In this document: in pieces, positions 35,955 through 45,101 of the stretch | How the letters are laid out: every line of letters begins with the position of its first letter | How positions within the stretch are numbered: the stretch's first letter is position 1 | Assembly (NCBI GenBank): GCA_965653565.1 | Contig: CBFHAI010000010.1 | Span: forward strand, 1 to 64,000 | Reading direction: 5' to 3' | DNA: 64,000 nt | DNA from: JALCLA01 sp965653565 | Lineage (GTDB): Bacteria > Pseudomonadota > Gammaproteobacteria > Xanthomonadales > Xanthomonadaceae | Made by a program: the position numbers and the translations under genes | Notes under the pieces: model-generated | Databases searched by the model: none | What the model was told of the DNA's origin: nothing | What the model saw: only the letters and a program-made list of their open reading frames with translations

Positions 35955-37787
35955 TCATTCGATCCGCACGCGCTGCTCGGGCCAGGGTTCGACACTGCCG
36001 TTGCGCCCGTGCAGCACGAGGCCGAGCCAATGTTCGCCGGGCGCGGCGGTCGAAGCGTCGACCTGGGCCTGGAAACCGACATCGGGCTGCGCGCGATCGC
36101 GTGAAATCTTCCAGTACTCGGCCACGTGCGGGCGCGTGAGTCCGTAAGTCGCCTGCGCGACGACAACGCCGTCGAGCGTGATGTCGACGCGCGCGATGCC
36201 CGCGCCATCCTTGAAGGCCCAACCGTCGACCGTGAAGTTGCGCGCCACGGTCGCGCCGATCGACGGGACGTCGATCCACGCCAGCGCCGGTTGCGCGCAC
36301 TCGGTTGCATCGCGCGCGGCCAGATCGATGCGCAGGAAACGCTTGCGGCCATGATCGACATCGAGCACCTCGGCCAGCGGCAACGCACCGATGCGCTGGC
36401 ACAACGACACGTGATAAGCGAGACGATCACGTAGCGGCACGGCAGAATCCTCGACCACCAGCCAACGCGCCTGCGCAGGCGCCGCCGCACTGCCCTGCCC
36501 CCACAACGCAAGCTGCGCGGCGCGGCCGTGCTTGTGATTGAGCGGATGATCGAGGACAGGCAGATCCGGCCGCTCGAGCGCGAAGGCAAGTTGCGCGCCG
36601 AGCATGAAGTTGTCGGCTGCGACGATCTGATCGGTTGTCGTGTTCGCCCGCACCCTTGCGGCGATTTCATTCCAGCCGGCGAAGTTGTCGGGATACCAGC
36701 GGCTGTCGGCGAGCGCCGCGCGCCACGACGGTGTCGCGGCCACCGACAGGTAGGCGAACACGAGGCCGAAGAAGGCGAATCCGAGGGCGAACGCGGTGGC
36801 GCGGACGCGCGGATGCCACCGCCACAACACCGCCGGCGCGCACGCGATCAAGGGCAGCCAGGCCTGCAAGGTCCAATGAAAACTCACGCGTTCGCGATCG
36901 GCGAAAAAAGCCAGCACGCCGTAGATCAGCAACGGCAGCAGCGCCGTGCCTGCGATCAGTCCCCACGGCCCGGCGGCATCGTCGCGCCATCGACGCCATG
37001 CCGCCATCAACGCCGCGATACAGGCGATCAGCAGCAACGGACTGGCGATCGCCAACTGCGTCGGCACGAACCACAATCCGTCGAAATGGAACTGCCACGG
37101 ATGGCGTTCGGCGAGCTGGAAATCGAGGCCCGCACCGTCGTGCTGAAGATTCCACGCCAGCAGCGGCAACCACGCGGCGGCACCAATCGCGATCGCGATC
37201 CATCCGCGCGGATCGCGCAGTGCGCGCCGGCCGGCGGGCGCCATCAACAGGCCGATGGCGCCGGCAAGAATCAACAACGCGAAGCGATAGTGGCTCAGCG
37301 CACCGATCGCCAGGCCGATAGCGAGCATCAGCGCGCCCACGCCATCAGGCGCATCGTGTTGCGCCGCCGCGACCAGGCGCGCGCAGGCATGCAGGCACAA
37401 CGCCGCCGCGAACGTCATCGGCACATCGGGCAAGGCCAACAGGCCCAGCGATCCGATCAGCGGAAACGCCAGCGCGACACACGCGGCGCGCCAACCGGCT
37501 TCTTCGCCGAACCACAGGCGCGCCGTCAAACGCAGTTGCAGCGGCAACATCATCGCCATCAGCAGGAACGGCCAGCGCACGCCGAGCGGCGTGTTGCCGC
37601 CGACTTCCACGCCGAGCCGGATCAGCCAGGCGGTGAGGCCGGGCAAGTCCGAATAGGCCAGCGCCGGATGCTGCCCTTCGAGCCAGTACCAGGCCTCGTC
37701 GCCGAACAGTGGCAGGCGCGCGGCCAACGCCGTCTTGAGCACGGCCAGCAGCGCCCACACTGTCCAGAATACGGTGCGTGCCTTCAT
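35955..37787 (-). CDS. GT39/ArnT-like membrane glycosyltransferase with Ig-like tail
   Basis: This 610-residue polytopic protein has about eleven hydrophobic helices up to residue ~385. The metal/catalytic Asp-Glu pair (GDEAWYW, Asp30/Glu31) follows the first helix, as in dolichyl-phosphate-mannose or ArnT-type transferases. It would transfer a sugar from a lipid carrier in the periplasm; the sugar is unknown. The C-terminal ~100 residues (FTVDGWAFKDGAGIARVDITLDG) form a predicted Ig-like domain, an uncommon addition. It starts at ATG 37787 and is divergent from moxR. Confidence 0.75.
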   Translation of the reverse strand: MKARTVFWTVWALLAVLKTALAARLPLFGDEAWYWLEGQHPALAYSDLPGLTAWLIRLGVEVGGNTPLGVRWPFLLMAMMLPLQLRLTARLWFGEEAGWRAACVALAFPLIGSLGLLALPDVPMTFAAALCLHACARLVAAAQHDAPDGVGALMLAIGLAIGALSHYRFALLILAGAIGLLMAPAGRRALRDPRGWIAIAIGAAAWLPLLAWNLQHDGAGLDFQLAERHPWQFHFDGLWFVPTQLAIASPLLLIACIAALMAAWRRWRDDAAGPWGLIAGTALLPLLIYGVLAFFADRERVSFHWTLQAWLPLIACAPAVLWRWHPRVRATAFALGFAFFGLVFAYLSVAATPSWRAALADSRWYPDNFAGWNEIAARVRANTTTDQIVAADNFMLGAQLAFALERPDLPVLDHPLNHKHGRAAQLALWGQGSAAAPAQARWLVVEDSAVPLRDRLAYHVSLCQRIGALPLAEVLDVDHGRKRFLRIDLAARDATECAQPALAWIDVPSIGATVARNFTVDGWAFKDGAGIARVDITLDGVVVAQATYGLTRPHVAEYWKISRDRAQPDVGFQAQVDASTAAPGEHWLGLVLHGRNGSVEPWPEQRVRIE

Positions 37788-37864
37788 CGCCGAATGCCTA
37801 CCGCGCGCACGCCGCGCTCGCCGCAACACGGCTACACTTCGGCCAAAAGCAAAAGGACACGCTC

Positions 37865-38857
37865 ATGAATGCGCAGGCTCAACCGGACGTAGGGACAACG
37901 GGCTCGGGGGCGCCGAGTGCGGGGGCATCGATCCTAACCGATGGCAGCCGCGCCGCCCTCGGCCGCGCGATGGCCCAGGTCAACACGCTGGTGCTGGGCA
38001 AACCGCGCGAAGTCGATCTGGCCTTCGCCTGCCTGCTGGCCGGCGGCCATCTGCTGATCGAAGACCTGCCCGGGCTCGGCAAGACGACGCTGGCGCGCGC
38101 GCTCGCCGCCACCCTCGGCCTGAGTTTCCAGCGCATGCAGTTCACCGCCGATCTGCTGCCGTCGGACATCCTCGGCGTGTCGATCTACGAACAGGATCAG
38201 CACGGTTTCCGCTTCCATCCCGGCCCGGTGTTCACCCAGCTGCTGCTGGCCGACGAAATCAACCGCGCGCCGCCGCGCACGCAGAGCGCGCTGCTCGAAG
38301 CGATGGCCGAGCACCAGGTGACGATCGACGGCATCTGCCATGCGCTGCCGAATCCGTTCTTCGTGATCGCCACGCAGAATCCGGTCGATCTGGCCGGTAC
38401 TTTCCCGCTGCCGGATTCGCAACTCGATCGCTTCCTGCTGCGCATCGCGCTCGGTTATCCGAGTCCGGCGGCCGAACGCGAAATGCTGGTCGGCGCCGAT
38501 CGCCGCGATCTGATCTCGCAGACGATGCCGCTGATCGATGCCGAAGACGTGCTGAAACTGCGCGTCGCCGTCACCCACATCCACGCCAGCGATGTGCTGG
38601 TCAACTACGTGCAGGCCCTGCTGGCCGAAACGCGCCGGCATCCGCAGGTGCGCGTCGGATTGTCGCCGCGCGCCGGGCTGGCGCTGTTGCGCGCCGGCCG
38701 CGCGCTGGCCTTGCTGCGCGGACGCGACTACGCGCTGCCGGAGGACGTGCAGGCGGTGTTCGAGGAAGTCGCCGCGCATCGCCTGGTGCCGCAGGGCGAC
38801 AGCGGCGATCGCGTCGCGCTGTCGCGCGCGATCCTGCGCAGCGTGCCGGTGGAGTAA
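37865..38857 (+). CDS. MoxR-family AAA+ ATPase
   Basis: This 330-residue chaperone-like ATPase has Walker A GLGKTTLAR (about 72-80), Walker B LLADEINRAPPRTQSALLEAM and a C-terminal lid domain. MoxR ATPases assist folding or activation of a partner, usually the VWA/DUF58 protein encoded next to them. The ATG at 37865 is preceded by AAAGGA. It starts the three-gene MoxR-DUF58-transglutaminase operon. Confidence 0.92.
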   Translation: MNAQAQPDVGTTGSGAPSAGASILTDGSRAALGRAMAQVNTLVLGKPREVDLAFACLLAGGHLLIEDLPGLGKTTLARALAATLGLSFQRMQFTADLLPSDILGVSIYEQDQHGFRFHPGPVFTQLLLADEINRAPPRTQSALLEAMAEHQVTIDGICHALPNPFFVIATQNPVDLAGTFPLPDSQLDRFLLRIALGYPSPAAEREMLVGADRRDLISQTMPLIDAEDVLKLRVAVTHIHASDVLVNYVQALLAETRRHPQVRVGLSPRAGLALLRAGRALALLRGRDYALPEDVQAVFEEVAAHRLVPQGDSGDRVALSRAILRSVPVE

Positions 38858-38860
38858 GGC

Positions 38861-39838
38861 TTGCTCGCGACACTGGCGGGTTGGCGCGAGCGGCTGCTGC
38901 AGGTCGCGGAAAAGCGGCTGCCCGCGCTGACCCGGCTCAAACAGCCCGAAGCCTTGCCGGTGACGCTCACGCGCCGGCGCATCTACGTGATCCCGACGCG
39001 TTTCGGCCTGTTCTTCGGCGGCTTGCTCGCCGCAATGACGATCGGCGCGCTCAACTACAACAACAATCCCGCGCTGATGCTGTGCTTCCTGCTCGCCTCG
39101 GCGGCGCATACCAGCCTGCTGCGCGCTTATCTGGGTTTGCGCGGCCTCAAGCTCGAACAGATCGGCGCCGATCCGGTGCATGCGGGTCAGACCCAGACCT
39201 TGCGCTTGCTCTTCACCTCGGTCGAACCGCGCCTGCGCAACGGACTCGAACTGCGTCAGGGCGAATTGCGTTCGGGCTTCGCGCTGGCGGCGCAGGAACG
39301 CGCCGAGGCGCGGCTCGAACGCGCGGCGCCGCAACGCGGCTGGCATCCGATCGGCAAGATCGAAATCTCCACGCGCCAGCCGCTCGGTTTGTTCGTCACC
39401 TGGAGCTGGATCAATCCGCAGCAATCGGTGCTGGTCTATCCGGCGATCGAAGCACAGGCGCCGCCGCTGCCGGGCCGCGGCGAACGCGGCCAGCCGCAGC
39501 GCCGCCGCGGGCTCGACGAGGAACCGCACAGCCTGCGCGATTATCGCGGCGGCGATCCGCTGCGCATCGTGGCGTGGAAACGCAGCGCGCAGGCCGGCCG
39601 CCTGATGGTGCGCGAATACGAAACGCCGGCCGGCGCCGACGTGCTGCTCGACTGGCGCGATCGCGAACTGATGTCGCTCGATTCCGAAGCGCGCATCCGC
39701 CGCCTGGCGCGCTGGGTGCTCGATGCCGAACGCGAAAACCTGCGCTCGACCCTGTGGCTGCCGTCCGGCCGCATCGGCCCGTCGAGCGGCGCGCCGCACG
39801 TGCACGCCTGCCTGCGCGAACTGGCGCTGATGCCGTGA
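38861..39838 (+). CDS. DUF58 domain membrane protein
   Basis: This 325-residue protein has two adjacent transmembrane helices (about 45-90) and a C-terminal DUF58 domain around EEPHSLRDYRGGDPLRIVAWKRSA, the family signature. It starts with TTG at 38861, only 3 nt after the moxR stop, with GGAGTAAGG just upstream. It ends overlapping the next start by GTGA. It is a probable partner of the MoxR ATPase; its biochemical role is unknown. Confidence 0.9.
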   Translation: MLATLAGWRERLLQVAEKRLPALTRLKQPEALPVTLTRRRIYVIPTRFGLFFGGLLAAMTIGALNYNNNPALMLCFLLASAAHTSLLRAYLGLRGLKLEQIGADPVHAGQTQTLRLLFTSVEPRLRNGLELRQGELRSGFALAAQERAEARLERAAPQRGWHPIGKIEISTRQPLGLFVTWSWINPQQSVLVYPAIEAQAPPLPGRGERGQPQRRRGLDEEPHSLRDYRGGDPLRIVAWKRSAQAGRLMVREYETPAGADVLLDWRDRELMSLDSEARIRRLARWVLDAERENLRSTLWLPSGRIGPSSGAPHVHACLRELALMP

Positions 39839-41802
39839 GCGAGGCCCCCGTCAATCGCAATCCGCCGCTCGACCGGCACACGTTTTCGTGGTGCGCGGCG
39901 GCCGTCGTGGCGGCCTTGCTGCCGCTGGCGCAGACCTTGCCCGGCTGGTTGATCGGATTGCTCGCCGCGCTTGCCGCGATCGGCGTCGCCTATGGCTGGC
40001 GCTCGCAGCAACTGCATACGGCCATCCGCTTGCCGTTGACCTTGGTCGTCGCCGCCGCGGTGTTGTTCGCCTACGACTTCCGTTTCGGCCGCGACACCGG
40101 TGCCGCGCTGCTGGTGACGATGCTGGCGTTGAAACTGCTGGAAACCCGCCGCGTGCGTGATGCGCGCAGCGTGCTCAGTTTCGCGCTGTTCGCGGTGATG
40201 GCCGGTTTTCTGCAGGATCAGGCACCGCTGACCCTGGTGATGGCGCTCGCCGCCACGCTGCTCGCATTGAGCGCGCTGGCGCGCGTGGCGGAAGTCGAAA
40301 GCCCGGCCGCGGCGCCGAAAATTCCCACGCGCACGCGTCTGTGGGCCGTATCGCGCCTGCTCGCCGTGTCGTTGCCGCTCGCCGCGGTCGGCTTCTTCCT
40401 GTTCCCGCGCCTCGGCCAACCGTTGTGGGGCCTGCCGGAAAACGCCGCGCAATCGCGCACCGGATTGAGCGACGAAATGGCGCCCGGCGACATCGCCGAC
40501 CTCTACGTCGACGACACGCCGGTGCTGCGCGTGCTGTTCGACGGACCGACGCCGCGGCAAAACGAAATGTACTGGCGCGGCCCGGTGCTGCTGCATTTCG
40601 ATGGACGCGCGTGGACGCGCGATTCGTACAGCGCCAACCTCGACCCGGCGACCTTGCAGCCGCTCGGCCCGCCGATCACCTACACCGTGACGCAGGAGCC
40701 CACCGATCGCCGCTACTTCATGACGCTCGACGTGCCCGAAGCCGCACCCGAACGCGCGCGCATGGGCTACGACCGCATGGCCTACACGCGCCGCCCGCAG
40801 ACCGAACTGACCACCTACACGGCGACCTCCTACACGCGCTATCTGCTCGAACCGGAACTCACGCAGACCTTCCGCCGCCGTTCGATCGCGTTGCCGACCG
40901 GCTACAACCCGCGCACCAAGGCGCTGATCGAACAATGGGTCGCCGAAGGCGCGCAAGGCGACGAACTGGCGCGCCGCGCGCTCACTTTGTTCAATCGCGA
41001 ATTCACCTACACGCTTTCACCCATCCTGCTCGGCCGCAACAGCGTCGACGATTTTCTGTTCGAGACCAAGCAAGGTTACTGCGAACATTTTTCGTCGGCC
41101 TTCGTCGTGATGATGCGTTTCGCCGGCATTCCCGCCCGCGTCGTCACCGGCTACCAGGGCGGCCGCAGCAACGGCATCGGCGATTATTGGGTGGTGCGCC
41201 AGTCGGATGCGCATGCCTGGGCCGAAATCTGGCTCGAAGGCCGCGGCTGGGTGCGCGTCGATCCGACCAGCGCCGTCGCGCCCGAACGCATCGAGCGCGG
41301 CACCGACAGCCTGGCCGGCCCGCAATCGGTGTGGAGCCGGCTGACCCGGCCGATGTTCGATGCCGGCGACTGGCTGCGGCGCGGCTGGAACGAAGTGGTG
41401 CTCGGCTTCAACGCGGCGCGCCAGCGCAATCTGTTGCAGCGCATCGGCGTCGACAGCGAAGAGACCTCGCAGGTCGGCATCGCGCTGGCGATCGCGATCG
41501 CCGCCGCGCTCGGACTGACGCTCTGGCTGCTGCTGCGCGGCCCGCGCGAATCGCGCGACGCGCTCGGCATCGCCTACGCCAGATTCACCGCGCGACTGGC
41601 GAAAGCCGGCGTCGCCAAGGCGCCGCACGAAGGCCCGCTCGACTACGCCGCGCGCGTCGCGCAACAGCTGCCGCACGCGGCCGAAACGGTGCTTGCGCTC
41701 AGCCATCGTTACGCGCTTCGCCGCTATGCTCGCTGCGACTCCGACCCGCGTGAAGATGCCGCGTTGTGCGTCGATTTGCGCCACTTCCGCGTCCCAGGTT
41801 GA
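39835..41802 (+). CDS. TgpA-like membrane transglutaminase
   Basis: This 655-residue protein has an N-terminal membrane part (about 20-195, five to seven helices) and a periplasmic transglutaminase-core domain. The triad is Cys (GYCEHFSSAF), His (SDAHAWAEIW) and Asp (WVRVDPTSA). A last transmembrane helix and a short cytoplasmic DUF4129-like tail follow. It matches Pseudomonas TgpA in arrangement. The GTG start at 39835 overlaps the DUF58 stop. An open frame in front of it through the two upstream genes is spurious. Confidence 0.9.
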   Translation: MSEAPVNRNPPLDRHTFSWCAAAVVAALLPLAQTLPGWLIGLLAALAAIGVAYGWRSQQLHTAIRLPLTLVVAAAVLFAYDFRFGRDTGAALLVTMLALKLLETRRVRDARSVLSFALFAVMAGFLQDQAPLTLVMALAATLLALSALARVAEVESPAAAPKIPTRTRLWAVSRLLAVSLPLAAVGFFLFPRLGQPLWGLPENAAQSRTGLSDEMAPGDIADLYVDDTPVLRVLFDGPTPRQNEMYWRGPVLLHFDGRAWTRDSYSANLDPATLQPLGPPITYTVTQEPTDRRYFMTLDVPEAAPERARMGYDRMAYTRRPQTELTTYTATSYTRYLLEPELTQTFRRRSIALPTGYNPRTKALIEQWVAEGAQGDELARRALTLFNREFTYTLSPILLGRNSVDDFLFETKQGYCEHFSSAFVVMMRFAGIPARVVTGYQGGRSNGIGDYWVVRQSDAHAWAEIWLEGRGWVRVDPTSAVAPERIERGTDSLAGPQSVWSRLTRPMFDAGDWLRRGWNEVVLGFNAARQRNLLQRIGVDSEETSQVGIALAIAIAAALGLTLWLLLRGPRESRDALGIAYARFTARLAKAGVAKAPHEGPLDYAARVAQQLPHAAETVLALSHRYALRRYARCDSDPREDAALCVDLRHFRVPG

Positions 41803-41831
41803 AGGTCCAGCAAAGACCCATGGAGAATCCG

Positions 41832-42410
41832 ATGAAAATCCTCACCGTCACCACTCTGGCGCTGGCGCTCGCCGGCTGCGCCACCGCTCCCAAACCGTTG
41901 CAGGGCGAGTTCGCGCCGGTGCTGCCGGTCGACGCGAGCGCGGCGCAGCGCGTCGGCGACAGCGTGCGCTGGGGCGGTACGCTGGTCAGCGTCACGCCCG
42001 CCAGCAACGAAACCTGTTTCGAAGTGCTGGGCCGCGATCTGAACGAAAGCGCTCGCCCGCGCCGCGCCGACGACACCAGCGCCGGCCGCTTCCTCGCCTG
42101 CCGCGCCGGCTTCTATGATCCGGCGATCTTCGCGCCCGATCGCGAAGTCACCGTCACCGGCCGCATCGACGGTTACGAATCGCGCCGCATCGGCGAATAC
42201 GACTATCGCTATCCGCGCGTCGCGGCCGACGTCGTGTATTTGTGGCCGGAACGCCGCGACGACGAGTACTACCGCTACGCCGATCCTTTCTGGCCGAGCT
42301 ATCGCCCGTTCTGGTGGGGCGGCTACTACATCCCGGTGCGCCACCACGGCCCGCATCCGCGCTCGGCGGCGCCTTCGCCGCCGCCGCCCGACAATACGCG
42401 GCAGAAGTAA
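41832..42410 (+). CDS. Slp-family outer-membrane lipoprotein
   Basis: This 192-residue lipoprotein has a signal peptide with lipobox LAGC (Cys near 16). It continues in the Slp family pattern (VRWGGTLVSV and RDREVTVTGRIDG-like VTVTGRIDGYE). The C-terminus is rich in Tyr, Trp and Pro. The ATG at 41832 has GGAG at 6-10 nt; the ATG at 41820 is less well placed. Slp proteins are stationary-phase or acid-stress lipoproteins; the function is unknown. Confidence 0.82.
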   Translation: MKILTVTTLALALAGCATAPKPLQGEFAPVLPVDASAAQRVGDSVRWGGTLVSVTPASNETCFEVLGRDLNESARPRRADDTSAGRFLACRAGFYDPAIFAPDREVTVTGRIDGYESRRIGEYDYRYPRVAADVVYLWPERRDDEYYRYADPFWPSYRPFWWGGYYIPVRHHGPHPRSAAPSPPPPDNTRQK

Positions 42411-42423
42411 CTTTCACGTGGAA

Positions 42424-42450
42424 CCGCCCGGCGTGCTGCGCGCCGGGCGG
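42424..42450 (+). terminator. Hairpin after the Slp gene
   Basis: A perfect 10-bp stem, CCGCCCGGCG/CGCCGGGCGG, with 7-nt loop starts 14 nt after the slp stop. It is followed by heptamer repeat rather than a T-run. It is probably a transcription end or 3'-stabilising structure. Confidence 0.5.
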
Positions 42451-42480
42451 AAATCGGAAATCGGAAATCGGAAATCGGGA
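42448..42480. repeat. CGGAAAT heptamer array, four copies
   Basis: Four exact tandem copies of CGGAAAT run from 42448 to 42475 and then CGGGA. It is a diverged member of the heptamer family at 4597, 7400 and 9171. It follows directly on a 10-bp hairpin. Nothing else is seen up to 42610. Confidence 0.8.
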
Positions 42481-42610
42481 AAAAGTGCCAGAGCGCGATG
42501 TACTGCGCGCGTCCGCTCATCGAGCCGCTAGCCCGCGGCATGCGCAAATCCCCCCGGCAACGTCCGAAATCCATCTGGACGTGCCGCCCGGGCCTCTGCA
42601 AACTCCGGCC

Positions 42611-43117
42611 ATGGCCGTCATCCTGCTCGCCGAACGCTTCCTGTGCGCGCCCATCGACGCGGTGTTCGCGCTGTTGGTCGATCCGCTGCGCTTTCCGCCG
42701 ACCTTCGTCGGTTGCGGTCCGATTCCGGCGCTGACCAGCATCGCACCCGACGCACCGTCCGCAGTCGGCAGCACACGCCAGCTCGTCAGCGCCGACGGCT
42801 CGCGTCTGACCGAACGCATCACCGCGTGGGAGCCGCCGCAGCGTCATTCGTACGTGCTGTCGGGCTTCCGGATGCCGATGTCGCTGCTGGTGCGTGCCGG
42901 CCACGCCGACTGGCATCTCGAAGCGCGCGACAACGGCACGCAGGTGCGCTGGACCTACACGTTCGAACTCACCTCGCCGCTGGTGTGGCCGCTCGCCGCA
43001 CCGCTGCTGCAAGGCTTCATGCGCACGGCGATGAACCGCTGCCTCGAAGGTTTCGCGCGAACGCTCGAAGATGCGCCTCAAACCGCACCCCAAACCGCAG
43101 CGGGAGCACGGCGCTGA
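42611..43117 (+). CDS. SRPBCC (START-like) family protein
   Basis: This 168-residue helix-grip protein is of the polyketide-cyclase/dehydrase superfamily. Its N-terminal strand reads AERFLCAPIDAVFALLVDPLRFP, followed by beta-rich centre and a long C-terminal helix (PLLQGFMRTAMNRCLEGFA). These proteins bind hydrophobic ligands; no catalytic residue can be named. It overlaps the following desaturase start as TGATG, so the pair may handle one lipid substrate. Confidence 0.78.
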   Translation: MAVILLAERFLCAPIDAVFALLVDPLRFPPTFVGCGPIPALTSIAPDAPSAVGSTRQLVSADGSRLTERITAWEPPQRHSYVLSGFRMPMSLLVRAGHADWHLEARDNGTQVRWTYTFELTSPLVWPLAAPLLQGFMRTAMNRCLEGFARTLEDAPQTAPQTAAGARR

Positions 43118-43968
43118 TGGAACGCTGGATCCTGCTCGGCATGGCACCGGTTTTCCTCGGCCTGATCGTGCTCGAAGCCTGGTATTGGCGCCGTCGCGGC
43201 GGCGCCGGCAGCGCCGGTTACACCTGGCCCGACACCTTGTCGAACGCGGCGCTCGCATTGCTGCACCAGGCCGCCGACGGCATCGCGTGGCTGGTGGTGA
43301 TCGGCGCGTTCTACGCGGTGCACGAGTTCCGGATCTTCAGTTTCGAAGCCTCCTGGTGGTCGATCGCGCTGCTGTTCCTGGCGCAGGATTTCTTCTACTA
43401 CTGGTTCCACCGCAGCAGCCACCGCGTGCGCTGGATGTGGGCCTCGCACGTCACGCATCACTCGTCGGAACGATTGAACCTGTCGACCGCGTTCCGCCAG
43501 AGTTTCACCTATCCCATTTCCGGCATGTGGCTGTTCTGGCTGCCGCTGGCGTGGCTCGGTTTTGCACCGGCGCACATCGTCGCCGTGGTGGCGATCAATC
43601 TGGGATTCCAGTTCTTCGTGCACACGCAGGCAGTCGGCAAGCTCGGCTGGTTCGAGAAGATCTTCAACACGCCGTCGCACCATCGCGTGCATCACGCGCG
43701 CAATCCCGAATACATCGATCGCAACTACGCCGGCGTGCTGATCGTGTGGGACAAACTGTTCGGCACCTTCGTCGAGGAAGACGAGGCGGTGCCCTGCGAA
43801 TACGGCATCGTCGGGCAGATCAAAACGCACAATCCGATCACGCTCACCGTGCACGAATGGGGTGCGATGCTGCGCGATGCGATGCGCGCCGACGGCTGGC
43901 GCGCGAAACTGCGGCAGCTGTTCGGCGCGCCCGAACGCGCGCTTTCGCATCCGGGCCGTCGCCAGTAA
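43117..43968 (+). CDS. Sterol desaturase/fatty acid hydroxylase family protein
   Basis: This 283-residue integral membrane di-iron enzyme has three histidine boxes: HRSSH, HVTHHSS and HHRVHH (with a fourth His in FVHTQ). Four to five helices are predicted. It probably hydroxylates or desaturates a membrane lipid. The ATG at 43117 is coupled to the SRPBCC gene. Confidence 0.88.
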   Translation: MERWILLGMAPVFLGLIVLEAWYWRRRGGAGSAGYTWPDTLSNAALALLHQAADGIAWLVVIGAFYAVHEFRIFSFEASWWSIALLFLAQDFFYYWFHRSSHRVRWMWASHVTHHSSERLNLSTAFRQSFTYPISGMWLFWLPLAWLGFAPAHIVAVVAINLGFQFFVHTQAVGKLGWFEKIFNTPSHHRVHHARNPEYIDRNYAGVLIVWDKLFGTFVEEDEAVPCEYGIVGQIKTHNPITLTVHEWGAMLRDAMRADGWRAKLRQLFGAPERALSHPGRRQ

Positions 43969-44285
43969 GAACAGCGACGCCCGGGCCATCCGGCCAGGGC
44001 ATTCGCCGCCGGATTCGCATCCCGGCAAGGCGCGTGGCGCGGCGCCAAAACAGCTGCAACACGACTGGCGCTGCCGGTTTGCCGTGAACTGGGTGAATGC
44101 CCTGCGCTTCCTGCTCGGCGTCCAGCAGGACGGCTGCTTCAAGCTCGGCTTCTCGACGCCGGTGGTGTTCCAGGGGACCACCCTACTTCCTTCCTAAAGG
44201 CCGCCCGCAACGCGGCAATCGACCTCGGCTATGCTACGTTCGCAGCGCCGGGGCAGGCCCGGCCGGAAACCGCAACGAGGATGTC
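43969..44285. other. Gene-poor spacer with one weak short ORF
   Basis: This 317-nt stretch follows the desaturase gene. A plus-strand frame from GTG 44084 to 44197 would encode 37 residues ending GCFKLGFSTPVVFQGTTLLPS, without a visible ribosome binding site. It reads more like protein than most shadows, but I cannot support it as a gene. The 3' end holds the leader and RBS (AACGAGGA) of the next small gene. Confidence 0.4.
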
Positions 44286-44390
44286 ATGAGCAAAGGCCTG
44301 GACAAGAAGAAAGAGAAGAAAAAAGAACCGACCAAGTCGCTGAAAGAAAAGCGCGCCGCCAAGCAGGAAAAGAAGCAAGGCAAGAAATAA
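44286..44390 (+). CDS. Tiny lysine-rich protein, unknown function
   Basis: This 34-residue protein is nearly half Lys and consists of KEK/KKE/AAK runs (MSKGLDKKKEKKKEP...). AACGAGGA sits 5-13 nt before the ATG at 44286, which decides the start. The upstream in-frame extension to 44097 is unconvincing. Strong positive charge suggests nucleic-acid or ribosome association, but this is inference. Confidence 0.6.
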   Translation: MSKGLDKKKEKKKEPTKSLKEKRAAKQEKKQGKK

Positions 44391-44442
44391 GCGTCCGCGC
44401 CGCCCTCCCGCAACGGGGACACCGGCGCCACGCAGCGGAACC

Positions 44443-44461
44443 CCGGGGCCTCGCGCCCCGG
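44443..44461. terminator. GC-rich hairpin between convergent genes
   Basis: A 7-bp stem CCGGGGC/GCCCCGG with CTCGC loop lies between the Lys-rich gene and the convergent NTF2-like gene. There is no T-run, so it is a weak candidate. Confidence 0.4.
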
Positions 44462-44496
44462 AACCCCGGCCCGCACGGCGTATCGTCCCGGCGGCG

Positions 44497-44961
44497 TCAG
44501 ATCAATCCATTCTCTTTCAACACTTTCTGCTCGTCGCCGGTGATGTAGGCGAAGATCTTCGGCTCGCCGTCCTGCAGCTGCAGGAAGTAGCGATTGGTGA
44601 ATTCGATGCGCACTTTCTTGCCGTCGTCGCGGCGATAGCGCGAATCCCAGGCCACGGTCGCCATCGCGTGCAGAGCGTCGAGCGGCAGCACGTCGAGCGC
44701 GGAAATCTTCATCGAGCGCGTGCCGATCTTGCGATAGAAGGCGAAGCCGCGCGGCAGCGCGAAGCGGAATTTCAGGCCGTTCTTGCCGCCGACGACACCG
44801 GCCGGGCTGGCGGCGACGAAATAGTCGGCGAACGACTCGCGCATGCCTTCGCTATCGACCTGCGGCGGATCTTCAAGCGAGCGATTGAAGCGTGCTTCGT
44901 AGTCGCGGAAGAACTTGACGATCGCTTTCTTTTTCACAAGCGGGGTCTTCTTCGCGGGCAT
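44497..44961 (-). CDS. Hypothetical NTF2/SnoaL-like protein
   Basis: This 154-residue cytosolic protein begins with a helix (KKKAIVKFFRDYEARFNRS). It then has alternating strands (KLRFALPRGFAFYRKIG, VRIEFTNRYFLQLQDGEPKIFAYIT), the topology of the SnoaL/NTF2 fold. AGGAGG lies 7 nt before the ATG at 44961, fixing the start. Catalytic function cannot be assigned. Confidence 0.65.
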   Translation of the reverse strand: MPAKKTPLVKKKAIVKFFRDYEARFNRSLEDPPQVDSEGMRESFADYFVAASPAGVVGGKNGLKFRFALPRGFAFYRKIGTRSMKISALDVLPLDALHAMATVAWDSRYRRDDGKKVRIEFTNRYFLQLQDGEPKIFAYITGDEQKVLKENGLI

Positions 44962-45101
44962 GACGAGACCTCCTAACGATGCTGCGCCCATCGTAGGCGG
45001 CGGCCGAATCGCTTGCCACCTCGCCGCCACTCCTCGCCATCGCTTCCGGATGCGCCCGGCGCGTTGCCATTACACTGCACCCCCACGCTGCGGCTGCACC
45101 C

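Noticed and set aside
37735..41802. 1355-codon plus-strand frame covering moxR, DUF58 and transglutaminase genes
   Set aside because: Only the last 655 codons (from GTG 39835) encode a protein. The earlier part is an out-of-frame shadow rich in Arg, Pro and Ala.
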